A stretch of DNA of 33,682 nt from Pseudomonadota bacterium (GTDB taxonomy: Bacteria > Pseudomonadota > Alphaproteobacteria > Acetobacterales > Acetobacteraceae): the NCBI GenBank assembly GCA_021780035.1, contig JAJXZO010000006.1, positions 1-33,682 on the forward strand, read 5' to 3'. Made by a program: the position numbers and the translations under genes. Below are positions 1 through 8,591 of the stretch, one piece after another (positions within the stretch are counted from its first letter, which is position 1; each line of letters opens with the position of its first letter). The notes below the pieces were generated by a model that searched no databases, was not told the origin of the DNA, and saw only the letters and a program-made list of their open reading frames with translations.

Positions 1-1
1 G

Positions 2-919
2 GCGGGCGCTACGTCGCCGGCGGCGCGGCCGGGCGGGTTCGCGGCGCCACAGGCGCGACCGATGCCGCAAGGACGCGCACAGCCGCAGCGCGGGAATCTG
101 CCGCCGCTCGCCCAGCCGAATGCCGGACGCCCCGCCGCCGGAGCGGTGCCGTTCCGCGGCGGGCCGGGCCAGCAGCCGGCGATCCGCCAGGCACCGCACG
201 CCCGTCCGATGCCGCAAGGGCAGATAACGGCGCCACGCAACAACCTGCCGCCGCTCGCCCAGCCGAATGCCGGACGCCCCGCCACCGGAGCGGTGCCGTT
301 CCGCGGCGGACCGGGCCAGCAGCCGGCGATCCGCCAGGCACCGCAGGCCCGTCCGATGCCGCAAGGGCAGATAACGGCGCCACGCAACAACCTACCGCCG
401 CTCGCCCAGCCGAATGCCGGACGCCCCGCCACCGGAGCGGTGCCGTTCCGCGGCGGACCGGGCCAGCCGGCGGCGATCCGCCAGGCACCGCAGTTCCGGC
501 CAACCCCTGGGGTGCAGCCCCCCCGGCAGATGCCGCAGGTGCAGGCACCGCAGCCACGCATCGTGACGCCGAGACCCGCGCCGCAATCCCAGGCCCCCCG
601 GTTCACCCCACAACCCCAGGCCCCGAGATTCACTCCGCAGCCCCAGGCCCCGAGATTCACTCCGCAGCCCCAGGCCCCGAGATTTACTCCGCAGGTCCAG
701 GCACCCAGGCCAGTGCCGCAGCCACGCATCATCGCCCCGAGACCCGTGCCGCAGCCCCAGGCCCCCAGGTTCACCCCGCAAGTCCAGGCACCCAGGCCCG
801 CGCCGCAGCAGCGTTTCGAGGCACCCAGGCCGGCGCCGCAACCGCACTTCCAGGCACCCAGGCCGGAACCGCAGCAAAGACCGGCACCGCGCGCCTGCCC
901 ACCCGGTCAGCGCTGCTGA
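2..919 (+). CDS. Pro/Gln/Arg-rich tandem-repeat protein, 3' part
   Basis: The frame is open to the left edge, so the true start lies before the window; an internal ATG at 62 is not preceded by a convincing Shine-Dalgarno. About 305 residues are visible. The first half is a 49-residue unit repeated nearly three times, with recurring NNLPPLAQPNAGRP, AVPFRGGPGQ and IRQAP. The second half is a QAPRFTPQP nonapeptide series that degenerates into APRPxPQ repeats. It ends in a short tail with two cysteines (RACPPGQRC). No membrane segment or enzymatic domain is visible in this part, and the composition predicts an extended, positively charged, disordered chain. It could be the tail of a periplasmic or surface protein whose signal or folded domain lies upstream. 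I do not recognise a family. The protein-coding reading is supported because the third-codon GC pattern and both repeat periods (147 and 27 bp) stay in frame. Confidence 0.7.
   Translation, partial: AGATSPAARPGGFAAPQARPMPQGRAQPQRGNLPPLAQPNAGRPAAGAVPFRGGPGQQPAIRQAPHARPMPQGQITAPRNNLPPLAQPNAGRPATGAVPFRGGPGQQPAIRQAPQARPMPQGQITAPRNNLPPLAQPNAGRPATGAVPFRGGPGQPAAIRQAPQFRPTPGVQPPRQMPQVQAPQPRIVTPRPAPQSQAPRFTPQPQAPRFTPQPQAPRFTPQPQAPRFTPQVQAPRPVPQPRIIAPRPVPQPQAPRFTPQVQAPRPAPQQRFEAPRPAPQPHFQAPRPEPQQRPAPRACPPGQRC
61..501 (+). repeat. 147-bp tandem repeat, about 3 copies
   Basis: Copies begin at 61, 208 and 355, each starting gatgccgcaagg. Copies 2 and 3 are almost identical through most of the unit; copy 1 differs mainly in its first 40 bases. 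The last copy has a small rearrangement (ccagcagccggcg becomes ccagccggcggcg) and diverges near 500. The period is 49 codons, so copy-number change keeps the frame. Confidence 0.9.
590..697 (+). repeat. 27-bp tandem repeat, 4 copies
   Basis: Units start at 590, 617, 644 and 671 with caggcccc. Each encodes QAPRFTPQP or, in the last copy, QAPRFTPQV. Units 2-4 are nearly identical at DNA level, which points to recent slippage or unequal crossing-over inside the coding sequence. Confidence 0.9.
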
Positions 920-1140
920 ATCTTCCTCGCCGGCCGGCTGTGCTGCCGGGCGCGACGGGGTAGCCGCACGTTCGCGGGCGCATCTTCACCGGTTGCGCTC
1001 CCGGCCAGGTTCGGCCCGGGGTTCCTCTCGCCACCATCACGCCGCCGCAAAAGCTACAGTGGCAACGATTCCGTTATGGCTATAATCTTGGTCCCACTAC
1101 GAAAGTGGCAACGGCGGAAAGCCGTCTCCGGGAGGATACC
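920..1140 (+). promoter_or_regulatory. Intergenic leader with promoter of the ABC operon
   Basis: This 221-bp stretch has no credible gene. It holds a perfect consensus -10 hexamer TATAAT at 1081-1086, unusual in such GC-rich DNA; no good -35 lies 17 bp upstream (1058-1063 is agtggc). The decamer agtggcaacg occurs twice as a direct repeat, at 1058-1067 and 1104-1113, bracketing the -10. CCACT (1094-1098) and AGTGG (1104-1108) form an inverted repeat just downstream. A GGAGG at 1131-1135 serves the next gene. The repeats could be an activator or repressor site; that is inference. Confidence 0.5.
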
Positions 1141-3180
1141 ATGACGACACGCAGACAGGTTCTCGGCTACGCCTCGGCGCTCGCGGCAACTGCCCCGGCC
1201 GGAGAAGCGCTGGCGCAGGCGGTGAGCAGCTCGCACAGCAACTTCGCCCAGTCGGGCCTCGTCGGCCATCTGGAGAGCGCGACCGAGGCCACCGCCATCC
1301 CCGCCTCCTTCAAGGAGGCGCCGATGCTTGCCGAGCTGGTGAAGCAGGGCAAGCTGCCGCCGGTGCACGAGCGCCTGCCGGTTGAGCCGCTGGTGCTGAA
1401 GCCGCTCGACGCCATCGGCCGCTACGGCGGCACCTGGCGGCGCGGCTTCATCGGCCCGTCCGACGGCGAGAACGGCAACCGCATCAACGCCTCCGACAAG
1501 CTGCTGCTGTGGGACGCCACCGGCAGCAAGATCATTCCCAATGTCGCCAAGGGTTGGGACATGAGCAAGGACGGCAAGACCTTCACGCTGTTCCTGCGCA
1601 AGGGCATGAAGTGGAGCGACGGCCATCCCTACACCGCCGACGATTTCGCCTTCTGGTACGAGGACATCTACTCGAACCGCGACATCGTGCCGACGCCGAT
1701 CCCCGACATGTCGCCGCAGGCGAAGCCGGGCCGGCTGGTGAAGATCGACGAGACCACCGTCCAGTTCCAGTTCGACGTTCCCTACTACCTGTTCCTCGAC
1801 ATGATGGCCGGCGACACGCTGATCGGCGGCGGCCAATCGGTGCAGCAGAGCATCGGCAACTGCGGCGGCGCCTACAGCCCCGGCCACTACCTGAAGCAGT
1901 TCCTGCCGAAGTACTCCTCCGAGGCGGCGGTGAACAAGCTGGCGCGCGAGCAGGGCTACGACAACTGGGGCCGGCTTCTCGCCTTCAAGAAGGACTGGGA
2001 GCTCAATCCGGAACTGCCCACGCTCGGCGGCTGGCACACGGTGAAGCCGATCAACACGCCCACGTGGACCATGGTGCGCAACCCGTACTTCTACATGGTC
2101 GACACCGCGGGCAATCAGCTTCCCTACATCGACAACATCGTGATGACGCTGGCGGAAAGCCTCGAAGTGGTGAACCTGCGCGCGATGGCCGGCGAATACG
2201 ACATGCAGGAGCGCCACATCGACCTGCAGAAGCTGCCGATCATCCTGGATAACCGCGACCGCGGCAACTACGACGTCCACCTCGACCTCGCCTACAACGG
2301 CGCCGACACCGCGATCCAGATCAACCTGAGCTACAAGGACGATCCGGAAATCGCCAAGTGGCTGCACACCGCCGATTTCCGCCGCGCCCTCTCCCTCGGC
2401 ATCGACCGCGACCAGATGAACCAGACCTTCTGGCTCGGCCTCGGCACCCCCGGCTCGGCGGTTCCGGCCGAGGTGATGCCGCAGAACCCGGGCAAGGAAT
2501 GGCGGACGAAGTGGTCCACCCATGACCCCGCGCAGGCAAACAAGATGCTGGACGCGCTGGGGCTGACCAAGAAGGACGCCGACGGCTACCGGCTGCGCAC
2601 CGACAACGGCAAGCGCCTGGTGCTGCAGGTCGAGGCGGTGGCCGCCATGCTCGACTACCCGCGGCAGATGGAGATGGTGGCCCAGCAGTGGCGCAAGATC
2701 GGCATCTACGGCGACGTGAAGCAGATGGAGCGCGGGCTCGCCTTCCAGCGCATCGCCGCCAACCAGGACCAGATCAACGTCTGGACCAACGGCGGCACAG
2801 AACTGATGTACCTGTTCCCGCGCCACTGCCTGCCGGTCGATCCCACGGAAGCGCATCTCGGCGTAGAGATTGCCAAGTGGTACTCGTCGGGCGGCAAGCA
2901 GGGCATGGCGCCCACCGATCCCGAACTGAAACGGGCGCTCGAGCTGTTCCGTTCGGCGGCCGGCCAGCAGGAGGACGAACGCAACAAGACGGCGCAGGAG
3001 ATCTGGAAGATCATCGTCGATCAGCAGTACTCGATCGGCACGGTCGGCCAGTCGCCGGCGCAGTTCGGGGTGCGGCTGGTCAGCCGCAAGCTCGGCAACA
3101 TCCCAAGCCGCGCCTGCATCGCCCAGCACTGCCGCACGCCGGAAACGTCGCGTCCCGAGACTTGGTTCTTCAAGGCATGA
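1141..3180 (+). CDS. ABC transporter substrate-binding protein, family 5 (peptide/opine type)
   Basis: A 679-residue periplasmic solute receptor for the importer encoded downstream. The start is ATG 1141, six bases after GGAGG; an in-frame GTG at 1105 lacks a Shine-Dalgarno. The N-terminus TTRRQVLG followed by an Ala-rich stretch and ALA-QA near residue 25 looks like a twin-arginine signal peptide, so the protein may be exported folded. The family 5 signature WSDGHPYTADDF is at residues 158-169, and the two-lobe fold should fill about residues 90-600. At 679 residues it is longer than DppA/OppA (about 530), as in a clade of large alphaproteobacterial receptors with an extra N-terminal segment before the GRYGGTWR motif (94-101). 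The ligand is not deducible: peptides, opines and oligosaccharides are all carried by this family. It is the first gene of the operon. Confidence 0.93.
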   Translation: MTTRRQVLGYASALAATAPAGEALAQAVSSSHSNFAQSGLVGHLESATEATAIPASFKEAPMLAELVKQGKLPPVHERLPVEPLVLKPLDAIGRYGGTWRRGFIGPSDGENGNRINASDKLLLWDATGSKIIPNVAKGWDMSKDGKTFTLFLRKGMKWSDGHPYTADDFAFWYEDIYSNRDIVPTPIPDMSPQAKPGRLVKIDETTVQFQFDVPYYLFLDMMAGDTLIGGGQSVQQSIGNCGGAYSPGHYLKQFLPKYSSEAAVNKLAREQGYDNWGRLLAFKKDWELNPELPTLGGWHTVKPINTPTWTMVRNPYFYMVDTAGNQLPYIDNIVMTLAESLEVVNLRAMAGEYDMQERHIDLQKLPIILDNRDRGNYDVHLDLAYNGADTAIQINLSYKDDPEIAKWLHTADFRRALSLGIDRDQMNQTFWLGLGTPGSAVPAEVMPQNPGKEWRTKWSTHDPAQANKMLDALGLTKKDADGYRLRTDNGKRLVLQVEAVAAMLDYPRQMEMVAQQWRKIGIYGDVKQMERGLAFQRIAANQDQINVWTNGGTELMYLFPRHCLPVDPTEAHLGVEIAKWYSSGGKQGMAPTDPELKRALELFRSAAGQQEDERNKTAQEIWKIIVDQQYSIGTVGQSPAQFGVRLVSRKLGNIPSRACIAQHCRTPETSRPETWFFKA

Positions 3181-3200
3181 AGGCCGCCTGCCGCACGCGA

Positions 3201-3225
3201 CGCCGGGGGGGCACTCCCCCCGGCG
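3201..3225 (+). promoter_or_regulatory. Strong intercistronic hairpin
   Basis: CGCCGGGGGG (3201-3210) pairs perfectly with CCCCCCGGCG (3216-3225) around the 5-base loop gcact. It lies in the 79-bp gap between the receptor gene and the first permease and has no T-run. Such hairpins after receptor genes commonly protect the upstream mRNA or attenuate read-through, giving more receptor than membrane subunits; that role is inferred here. Confidence 0.6.
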
Positions 3226-3259
3226 CAGCCGGCACCGCGGACGGGACCGCGCGAGGCCG

Positions 3260-4249
3260 ATGATCACCTTCGTCGTCCGCAGGCTGCTGCTCGCCATTGT
3301 CACCACCTGGCTCATCTCGGTACTGTCGTTCGCCATCATCCAGCTGCCGCCGGGCGATTTCGTCGATACCTACATTGCCCAGATGGCCGCCTCCGGAAGC
3401 TCGGTCTCCGCACAGGCGGCGGAGGCGATGCGGAAAATGTACGGCCTCGACCGGCCGTTCTACGTGCAGTACGGCAAGTGGGTCGGCCGGATCGTGCACG
3501 GCGACTTCGGTGAATCGATGGAGTGGCGCCGCCCGGTGCTGGAGGTGATTGGCGATCGCCTGTGGCTGACCGTGCTGCTCGCCTTCGCCGCGCTCATCAT
3601 CACCTGGGGGCTCGCGCTGCCCATCGGCATCTATTCGGCGGTAAGGCAGTACTCGATAGGTGACTACCTATTCACGCTGGTGGGATTCGTCGGCATCGCG
3701 GTCCCGAACTTCCTGCTGGCGCTGGTGCTGATGTATTTTTCCTTCCGCTGGTTTGGCGCCTCCGTCGGCGGGCTGTTTTCCGCCAAATACTCCCTGTTGC
3801 CGTGGAGCTGGGGCAAGGTGTGGGACCTGATGAAGCACCTGCCGCTGCCCGCGGTGGTGCTGGCGCTCGGCGGCACGGCGCAGCTTGTCCGCATCATGCG
3901 CGCCAACCTGCTCGACGAACTGCGCCGCCCCTACGTGGTGACGGCGCGCGCCAAGGGCCTCACCGAGACGCGCGTGGTGCTGAAATATCCGGTGCGCGCG
4001 GCGCTCAATCCGTTTGCCAGCAACATCGCCTACCTGTTCCCGTTCCTCGTTTCGGGCAGCGTCATCATCTCCATCGTCCTCGGCCTGCCCACTGTCGGCC
4101 CGCTGCTGGTGGAGGCGCTGATCTCGCAGGACATGTTCCTCGCCGGCAGCATCGTGCTTTTGCTCGGCGTGCTCACCGTGATCGGCACCTTCATCTCCGA
4201 TCTCGTGTTGATGTGGGTCGATCCCAGGCTGCGCCAGGGCATGGGGTGA
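3260..4249 (+). CDS. ABC transporter permease, OppB/DppB type
   Basis: A 329-residue inner-membrane subunit forming half of the translocation pore. The start is ATG 3260; the Shine-Dalgarno is weak (gagg at 3253). A hydrophobic helix at residues 7-29 is followed by a periplasmic loop (30-100) and a five-helix core: about 102-124, 135-160, 195-212, 255-280 and 295-315. The EAA-type loop that contacts the ATPases is at 224-250 (YVVTARAKGLTETRVVL). The N-terminal motif RRLLLAIVTTWLISVLSF and the YGLDRPFYVQY segment (61-71) are typical of the OppB branch. It is three bases upstream of the second permease and co-transcribed with it. Confidence 0.93.
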   Translation: MITFVVRRLLLAIVTTWLISVLSFAIIQLPPGDFVDTYIAQMAASGSSVSAQAAEAMRKMYGLDRPFYVQYGKWVGRIVHGDFGESMEWRRPVLEVIGDRLWLTVLLAFAALIITWGLALPIGIYSAVRQYSIGDYLFTLVGFVGIAVPNFLLALVLMYFSFRWFGASVGGLFSAKYSLLPWSWGKVWDLMKHLPLPAVVLALGGTAQLVRIMRANLLDELRRPYVVTARAKGLTETRVVLKYPVRAALNPFASNIAYLFPFLVSGSVIISIVLGLPTVGPLLVEALISQDMFLAGSIVLLLGVLTVIGTFISDLVLMWVDPRLRQGMG

Positions 4250-4252
4250 GCG

Positions 4253-5377
4253 ATGCGCCTGCCGTTCACCCGCCGCAAGCCGGCGCCCTCCAAGGCCGAA
4301 CGTTACGCCACCGCCACGCAGCTGCAGCTTACCTGGTGGCGGTTCTGCCGCCATCGCCTCGCCGTGGTCAGCCTGATCGTGCTGCTGCTCGCCTACACGG
4401 CGGCGATCATGGCCGATTTCCTCGCCACCACCGACCCGCACCAGACCAACGCCGCCACCAGCTACATCGAGCCGCAGGCCATCCACTGGTTCGACAACGG
4501 CGGCTTCCATCCGTTCGTCTACGGGCTGAAGGGCGCGCGCGACATGCGCACTTTCAAGCTCAGCTACAAGGTCGATACCAGCCGCAAGGTGTATCTCGAC
4601 CTGTTCGCCCACAACTACGATTATTCGCTGTTCGGATTCCGCACCGACATCCATCTGTTCGGGCTCAGGAACGCGAACCGCAATGACGGCATCTACATCC
4701 TCGGCACCGACCAGCTCGGGCGCGATCTGTGGTCGCGGCTGGCGGTGGCCACCCGGGTGTCGCTGTTCATCGGCCTGGTCGGCGTCTCCATCAGCCTGTT
4801 CCTCGGCGTCATCCTCGGCGGCGTCTCCGCCATCTACGGCGGCTGGATCGACATCCTGGTGCAGCGCATGATCGAGGTGGTGCGTTCGATGCCGACCATT
4901 CCGCTCTGGCTTGGCCTGTCGGCGGCGATGCCGAGCAGCTGGAGCGTCACCCAGGTCTATCTCGCCATCACCATCATCATCTCGCTGTTGTCATGGACAG
5001 ACCTCGCGCGGACCGTGCGCGGCAAGTTCCTGTCACTGCGCGAGGAGGATTTCGTGCTCGCCGCCGAGCTTGCCGGCGCCTCGCAGGCACGCATCATTTT
5101 CTTCCACATGCTGCCCTCGTTCACCAGCCACATCATCGCCGCCGTCAGCCTGGCGCTGCCGGCGATGATCATCAGCGAAACGTCGCTGAGCTTTCTCGGT
5201 CTCGGGCTGCGCCCGCCGGCCATCTCGTGGGGCGTGCTGCTGCAGGACGCCCAGAACGTGCAGACGCTGGTGCTGGCGCCGTGGCTGCTCACGGTGGCGG
5301 TGCCGGTCATCATCGTTATCCTCGCCTTCAACTTCCTCGGCGACGGGTTGCGCGACGCGGCGGATCCCTATGGCTGA
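4253..5377 (+). CDS. ABC transporter permease, OppC/DppC type, with enlarged periplasmic loop
   Basis: A 374-residue second pore subunit. Helix 1 is at about residues 35-57. The family motif GTDQLGRDLWSRL is at 151-163, followed by core helices and an EAA loop around 266-290 (FVLAAELAGASQARIIFFHM). In ordinary OppC/DppC proteins the GTDxxGRD motif sits roughly 60 residues earlier; here residues 60-148 form an additional polar segment, predicted periplasmic, that carries several Tyr/Phe/His residues. Similar insertions are known in the YejE-like branch, but I cannot assign this protein to it. The 3' end overlaps the ATPase gene by 8 bp. Confidence 0.92.
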   Translation: MRLPFTRRKPAPSKAERYATATQLQLTWWRFCRHRLAVVSLIVLLLAYTAAIMADFLATTDPHQTNAATSYIEPQAIHWFDNGGFHPFVYGLKGARDMRTFKLSYKVDTSRKVYLDLFAHNYDYSLFGFRTDIHLFGLRNANRNDGIYILGTDQLGRDLWSRLAVATRVSLFIGLVGVSISLFLGVILGGVSAIYGGWIDILVQRMIEVVRSMPTIPLWLGLSAAMPSSWSVTQVYLAITIIISLLSWTDLARTVRGKFLSLREEDFVLAAELAGASQARIIFFHMLPSFTSHIIAAVSLALPAMIISETSLSFLGLGLRPPAISWGVLLQDAQNVQTLVLAPWLLTVAVPVIIVILAFNFLGDGLRDAADPYG

Positions 5378-6368
5378 GCCCCTGCTCTCGGTGCGCGGCC
5401 TGCGCACCCATTTCGAAACCCCGGAAGGCACCATCCGCGCCGTCGACGACCTCGACTTCGACGTCTTCGAAGGCCGCACGCTCGGCGTGGTGGGCGAATC
5501 CGGCTGCGGCAAGAGCGTCGCCGCGCGCAGCGTGCTCGGCATCGTAGAAAAGCCCGGCCGGGTAGTGGGCGGGCGCATCCTGCTCCGCACCCACGCCGGC
5601 GACACGCTCGATCTTGCCGCTCTGCCGCAGGACAGCGCCGCCTACCGCGCCATCCGCGGCCCGGAAATCGCGCTGGTGTTCCAGGAGCCGATGGCTTCCT
5701 TCAGCCAGTACTACACCATCGGCAACCAGATCACCGAGGCGATCCGCCTGCATCTCCGCCTTTCGCGTTCGGCGGCGCGCGCGCGGGCGATCGAGCTGCT
5801 CGACATGGTGGGCGTGCCGCAGCCCTCGCGCCGCATCGATGAATACCCGTTCCAGCTATCGGGCGGGCTGAGGCAGCGGGTGATGATCGCCATGGCGCTC
5901 GCCTGCGACCCGCGCATCCTCATCGCCGACGAGCCCACCACCGCGCTCGACGTCACCACCCAGGCACAGATCCTCGACCTGTTGCGCGAGTTGCAGGCGA
6001 AGCGCGGGCTCGCCATCATCCTCATCACCCACGACATGGGGGTGATCGCCGAGATGGCGCACGACGTGGCGGTGATGTACCTCGGCCGCGCCGTGGAGAC
6101 CGGGCCGGTGGCCGACATCTTCGCCGCCCCCGCCCACCCCTACACCCGCGCCCTGCTGCGCTCGATCCCCACCGTGCTGGCAAAGCCGCGCACGCATCTG
6201 CCCACTATCGCCGGCTCCATCCCCATGCCCTCGGCGCGGCCTGCCGGCTGCGCCTTCAGCCCGCGCTGCTCCGAGGTGCTGGGCGACGTCTGCCGGCAGA
6301 CGGAGCCGCCGGCCATCGGCGAAGGCGCGCGCAGCGTCCGCTGCTTCCTGCACGGAGGCGCGCCATGA
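5370..6368 (+). CDS. ABC transporter ATPase, OppD/DppD type
   Basis: A 332-residue cytoplasmic ATPase that powers import. The Walker A motif GESGCGKS is at residues 42-49; the ABC signature LSGGLRQR and Walker B ILIADEPT follow, then the switch His in LITHD. The C-terminal oligopeptide/dipeptide extension has four cysteines (CAFSPRC, VCR, RCFLH), the arrangement that holds an iron-sulfur cluster in some relatives. The signature has LSGGLRQR rather than LSGGMRQR, a minor variant. The start overlaps the permease stop by 8 bp and its own stop overlaps the next start as ATGA, so translation is coupled. Confidence 0.95.
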   Translation: MAEPLLSVRGLRTHFETPEGTIRAVDDLDFDVFEGRTLGVVGESGCGKSVAARSVLGIVEKPGRVVGGRILLRTHAGDTLDLAALPQDSAAYRAIRGPEIALVFQEPMASFSQYYTIGNQITEAIRLHLRLSRSAARARAIELLDMVGVPQPSRRIDEYPFQLSGGLRQRVMIAMALACDPRILIADEPTTALDVTTQAQILDLLRELQAKRGLAIILITHDMGVIAEMAHDVAVMYLGRAVETGPVADIFAAPAHPYTRALLRSIPTVLAKPRTHLPTIAGSIPMPSARPAGCAFSPRCSEVLGDVCRQTEPPAIGEGARSVRCFLHGGAP

Positions 6369-7387
6369 ACGCCGATGTCATTCTCGACGTGCGCGGGCTC
6401 CGCAAGTTCTTCCCCATCCGCAAGGGCCTGCTGCGGCGCGTGGTGGGCAATGTCCGCGCCGTGGACCGGGTGTCGTTCTTCATCCGCCGCGGCGAGACGC
6501 TGGCGCTCGTCGGAGAGTCGGGGTGCGGCAAGACCACCGTGTCGCGCTGCATCCTGCGCGCGCTCACCCCCACCGAGGGCAGCGTGCTGTTCCATCACGA
6601 CGGGCAGACGGTCGATCTGGCGAAGCTTCGGCGCCGCGCGCTCAGGCCGCTGCGCCGGCACATGCAGATGGTGTTCCAGGACCCGTACGCGAGCCTCAAC
6701 CCGCGCATGGTGGTGGGCGACATCATCGGCGAGCCGCTGCTCATCAACGGCATGCGCGACCGCACGGAACGCCGCGCGCGGGTGCAGGAACTGATGGAAC
6801 TGGTGCATCTTCCGGCATCGGTGATGAACCGCTTCCCGCACGCCTTCAGCGGCGGCCAGCGGCAGCGCATCGGCATCGCCCGCGCGCTCGCCCTCAACCC
6901 GTCGCTGGTGGTGGCCGACGAGCCGGTGTCCGCGCTCGATGTCTCGGTGCAGGCGCAGATCCTGAACCTGATGCTCGACCTGCAGGACCGGCTCGGCCTC
7001 ACCTACCTGTTCGTCGCCCACGACCTCTCGGTGGTGAAGCACGTCTCCAACCGGGTGGCGGTGATGTACGTGGGCCGCATCGTCGAAGTGGCGGAAACCG
7101 AAACCCTCTACGCTTCGCCGCTGCACCCCTACACCGAGGCGCTGCTGTCGGCCGCCCCGGCACCGGTGCCGGGAGCCGTCTCCAGCCGCATCATCCTCGA
7201 GCGCGAGATCGCCGACCCGGCGAATCCGCCGCCCGGCTGCGCCTTCCATCCGCGCTGCCGGTACGCCACCGCCCGCTGCCGCGAGGAAACCCCCGAACTC
7301 GCCGAGATCGCGCCAGGGCGGCACGTCGCCTGCCTGCGCGCCGCCGAACTCAGCCTGCGCGGCATCGGCAAGGCGCCGGCGGCCTGA
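6365..7387 (+). CDS. ABC transporter ATPase, OppF/DppF type
   Basis: A 340-residue partner ATPase. Walker A GESGCGKT is at residues 50-57. The signature FSGGQRQR, Walker B LVVADEP and the switch HD (FVAHD) are all intact. The C-terminal extension has the same four-cysteine pattern ([14 protein letters not shown]). With the preceding ATPase it forms the heterodimer usual for this importer class. It starts within the ATGA overlap and is the last transporter gene; a GC hairpin follows the stop. Confidence 0.95.
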   Translation: MNADVILDVRGLRKFFPIRKGLLRRVVGNVRAVDRVSFFIRRGETLALVGESGCGKTTVSRCILRALTPTEGSVLFHHDGQTVDLAKLRRRALRPLRRHMQMVFQDPYASLNPRMVVGDIIGEPLLINGMRDRTERRARVQELMELVHLPASVMNRFPHAFSGGQRQRIGIARALALNPSLVVADEPVSALDVSVQAQILNLMLDLQDRLGLTYLFVAHDLSVVKHVSNRVAVMYVGRIVEVAETETLYASPLHPYTEALLSAAPAPVPGAVSSRIILEREIADPANPPPGCAFHPRCRYATARCREETPELAEIAPGRHVACLRAAELSLRGIGKAPAA

Positions 7388-7388
7388 G

Positions 7389-7412
7389 CCGGGGGGGCGG
7401 TTTCCGCCCCGG
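7389..7412 (+). terminator. GC hairpin after the transporter operon
   Basis: GGGGCGG (7394-7400) pairs with CCGCCCC (7404-7410) around ttt, with flanking CC/GG able to extend it. There is no T-run, so it may be a partial terminator or attenuator before the reductase gene. Confidence 0.4.
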
Positions 7413-7467
7413 AGCGAACGCGCTACAACGGGCCGTTCCCGCTCCCGCCAACGAAAGAGTGCGTCCG

Positions 7468-8547
7468 ATGGCCCGCCTGTTCTCCCCCGTCCACTTCCGT
7501 TCCGTCACGGCGCGCAACCGCATCGTCATGCCGCCGATGTGCCAGTATTCGGCGAACGAGGGCCTCGGCACCGACTGGCACGTGCAGCACCTCGGCGCCC
7601 GCGCCGCCGGGGGCGTCGGCATCGTCATCACCGAGGCGATCGCGGTGGAGCCGCGCGCACGCATCAGCGCGAATTGCCTGGGCTTATGGAACGACGCGCA
7701 GCAGCAGTTCGCCGCGAGGCTGGCTTCCGTCATTGCCCTCGGCGGCGCGGTGCCGGGGATGCAGCTCAACCACGCCGGGCGCAAGGCGAGCGGCCGCCGC
7801 CCGTGGGAAGGCGCCACGGCGCTGCCGCCCGCCGAGGGCGGCTGGGTGCCGCTGGGCGCGAGCCCGATCTCCTACGGCGAAACCTTCCTCGCGCCCGAGG
7901 AACTCGATGCCGCCGGCATCCAGGCCGCCATCGGCCAGTTCGCTTCCGCCGCCGCGCGCGCCCGCGCCGCCGGCTTCAGGCTGATCCAACTGCACGGCGC
8001 GCACGGCTACCTGCTGCACTCCTTCCTCTCGCCCATCTCCAACCGCCGCGCCGACGCCTATGGCGGCGACCTTGCCGGGCGTTCGCGGCTGCTGTTCGAG
8101 GTAGTGGAGGCGGTGCGCGGCGTCTGGCCGGAGGAACTGCCGCTGTTCGTGCGCCTCTCCGCAGTGGACTGGATGGCCGGCGGCGTCACCCTCGAGGATA
8201 CGGTGGCGGTGGCGAAGCGGCTGAAGGCCACCGGCAAGGTCGATCTGATCGATTGTTCCTCGGGCGGCATCGCGCTGAAGGGCCCGGAGATTCCCTCCCT
8301 GCATCCCGGCTACCAGGTGCCCTTCGCGGAAGCGGTGCGGCACCAGGCGGGGATCGCCACCGGCGCGGTGGGGCTTATCACGGCGCCCGAACACGCCGAG
8401 GAGATTCTCGCTAACCGCCGCGCCGACGTGGTTTCCGTCGGCCGGGGCCTGCTCGCCGACCCGGCATGGCCGCTGCGCGCGGCGCGCAGGCTCGGCGCCG
8501 AACCGCCGCTGCCGACGCAGTATCTGCGCGCGGCACCGGTCGCGTAA
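7468..8547 (+). CDS. NADH:flavin oxidoreductase, Old Yellow Enzyme family (YqjM/NamA-like)
   Basis: A 359-residue FMN-dependent ene-reductase with a TIM barrel, expected to reduce activated C=C bonds with NAD(P)H. The start at ATG 7468 gives the usual N-terminus LFSPVHFRSVTARNRIVMPP. The MCQYS motif at 24-28 has the Cys25 and Tyr27 that tune FMN in the thermophilic-like/YqjM class. QLNHAGRK is at 99-106 and the substrate-binding pair is H176/H179 in LHGAHGYL. SVGRGLLADP near the C-terminus binds FMN phosphate. It lies 80 bp after the transporter operon, in the same direction, and could be read through from it; a role in processing the imported compound is only a guess. A shared hairpin separates it from infC. 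Confidence 0.93.
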   Translation: MARLFSPVHFRSVTARNRIVMPPMCQYSANEGLGTDWHVQHLGARAAGGVGIVITEAIAVEPRARISANCLGLWNDAQQQFAARLASVIALGGAVPGMQLNHAGRKASGRRPWEGATALPPAEGGWVPLGASPISYGETFLAPEELDAAGIQAAIGQFASAAARARAAGFRLIQLHGAHGYLLHSFLSPISNRRADAYGGDLAGRSRLLFEVVEAVRGVWPEELPLFVRLSAVDWMAGGVTLEDTVAVAKRLKATGKVDLIDCSSGGIALKGPEIPSLHPGYQVPFAEAVRHQAGIATGAVGLITAPEHAEEILANRRADVVSVGRGLLADPAWPLRAARRLGAEPPLPTQYLRAAPVA

Positions 8548-8557
8548 CCGCCGGGCG

Positions 8558-8582
8558 GCGGCGGGCCAGAAACGCCCGCCGC
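8558..8582. terminator. Convergent GC hairpin between the reductase gene and infC
   Basis: GCGGCGGGC (8558-8566) pairs with GCCCGCCGC (8574-8582) around a 7-base loop, in the 44-bp convergent gap. It can fold on either transcript. Neither side has a clear T-run, so efficiency is uncertain. Confidence 0.55.
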
Positions 8583-8591
8583 GACGAAGGT

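Noticed and set aside
61-501. Repeats considered as a CRISPR array
   Set aside because: Units are contiguous 147-bp copies within one reading frame, with no short repeat/unique spacer alternation and no cas genes.
1058-1080. Possible sigma-54 promoter (GG...GC) upstream of the ABC operon
   Set aside because: GG at 1061-1062 is followed at the required spacing by gt, not GC, and the TGGCAC/TTGC boxes do not fit.
1054-3339. 761-codon open frame antisense to the substrate-binding protein gene
   Set aside because: High-GC antisense frame: long runs of His, Arg, Val, Gly and Asp, no domain, no ribosome site, and it runs through the opposite gene's promoter.
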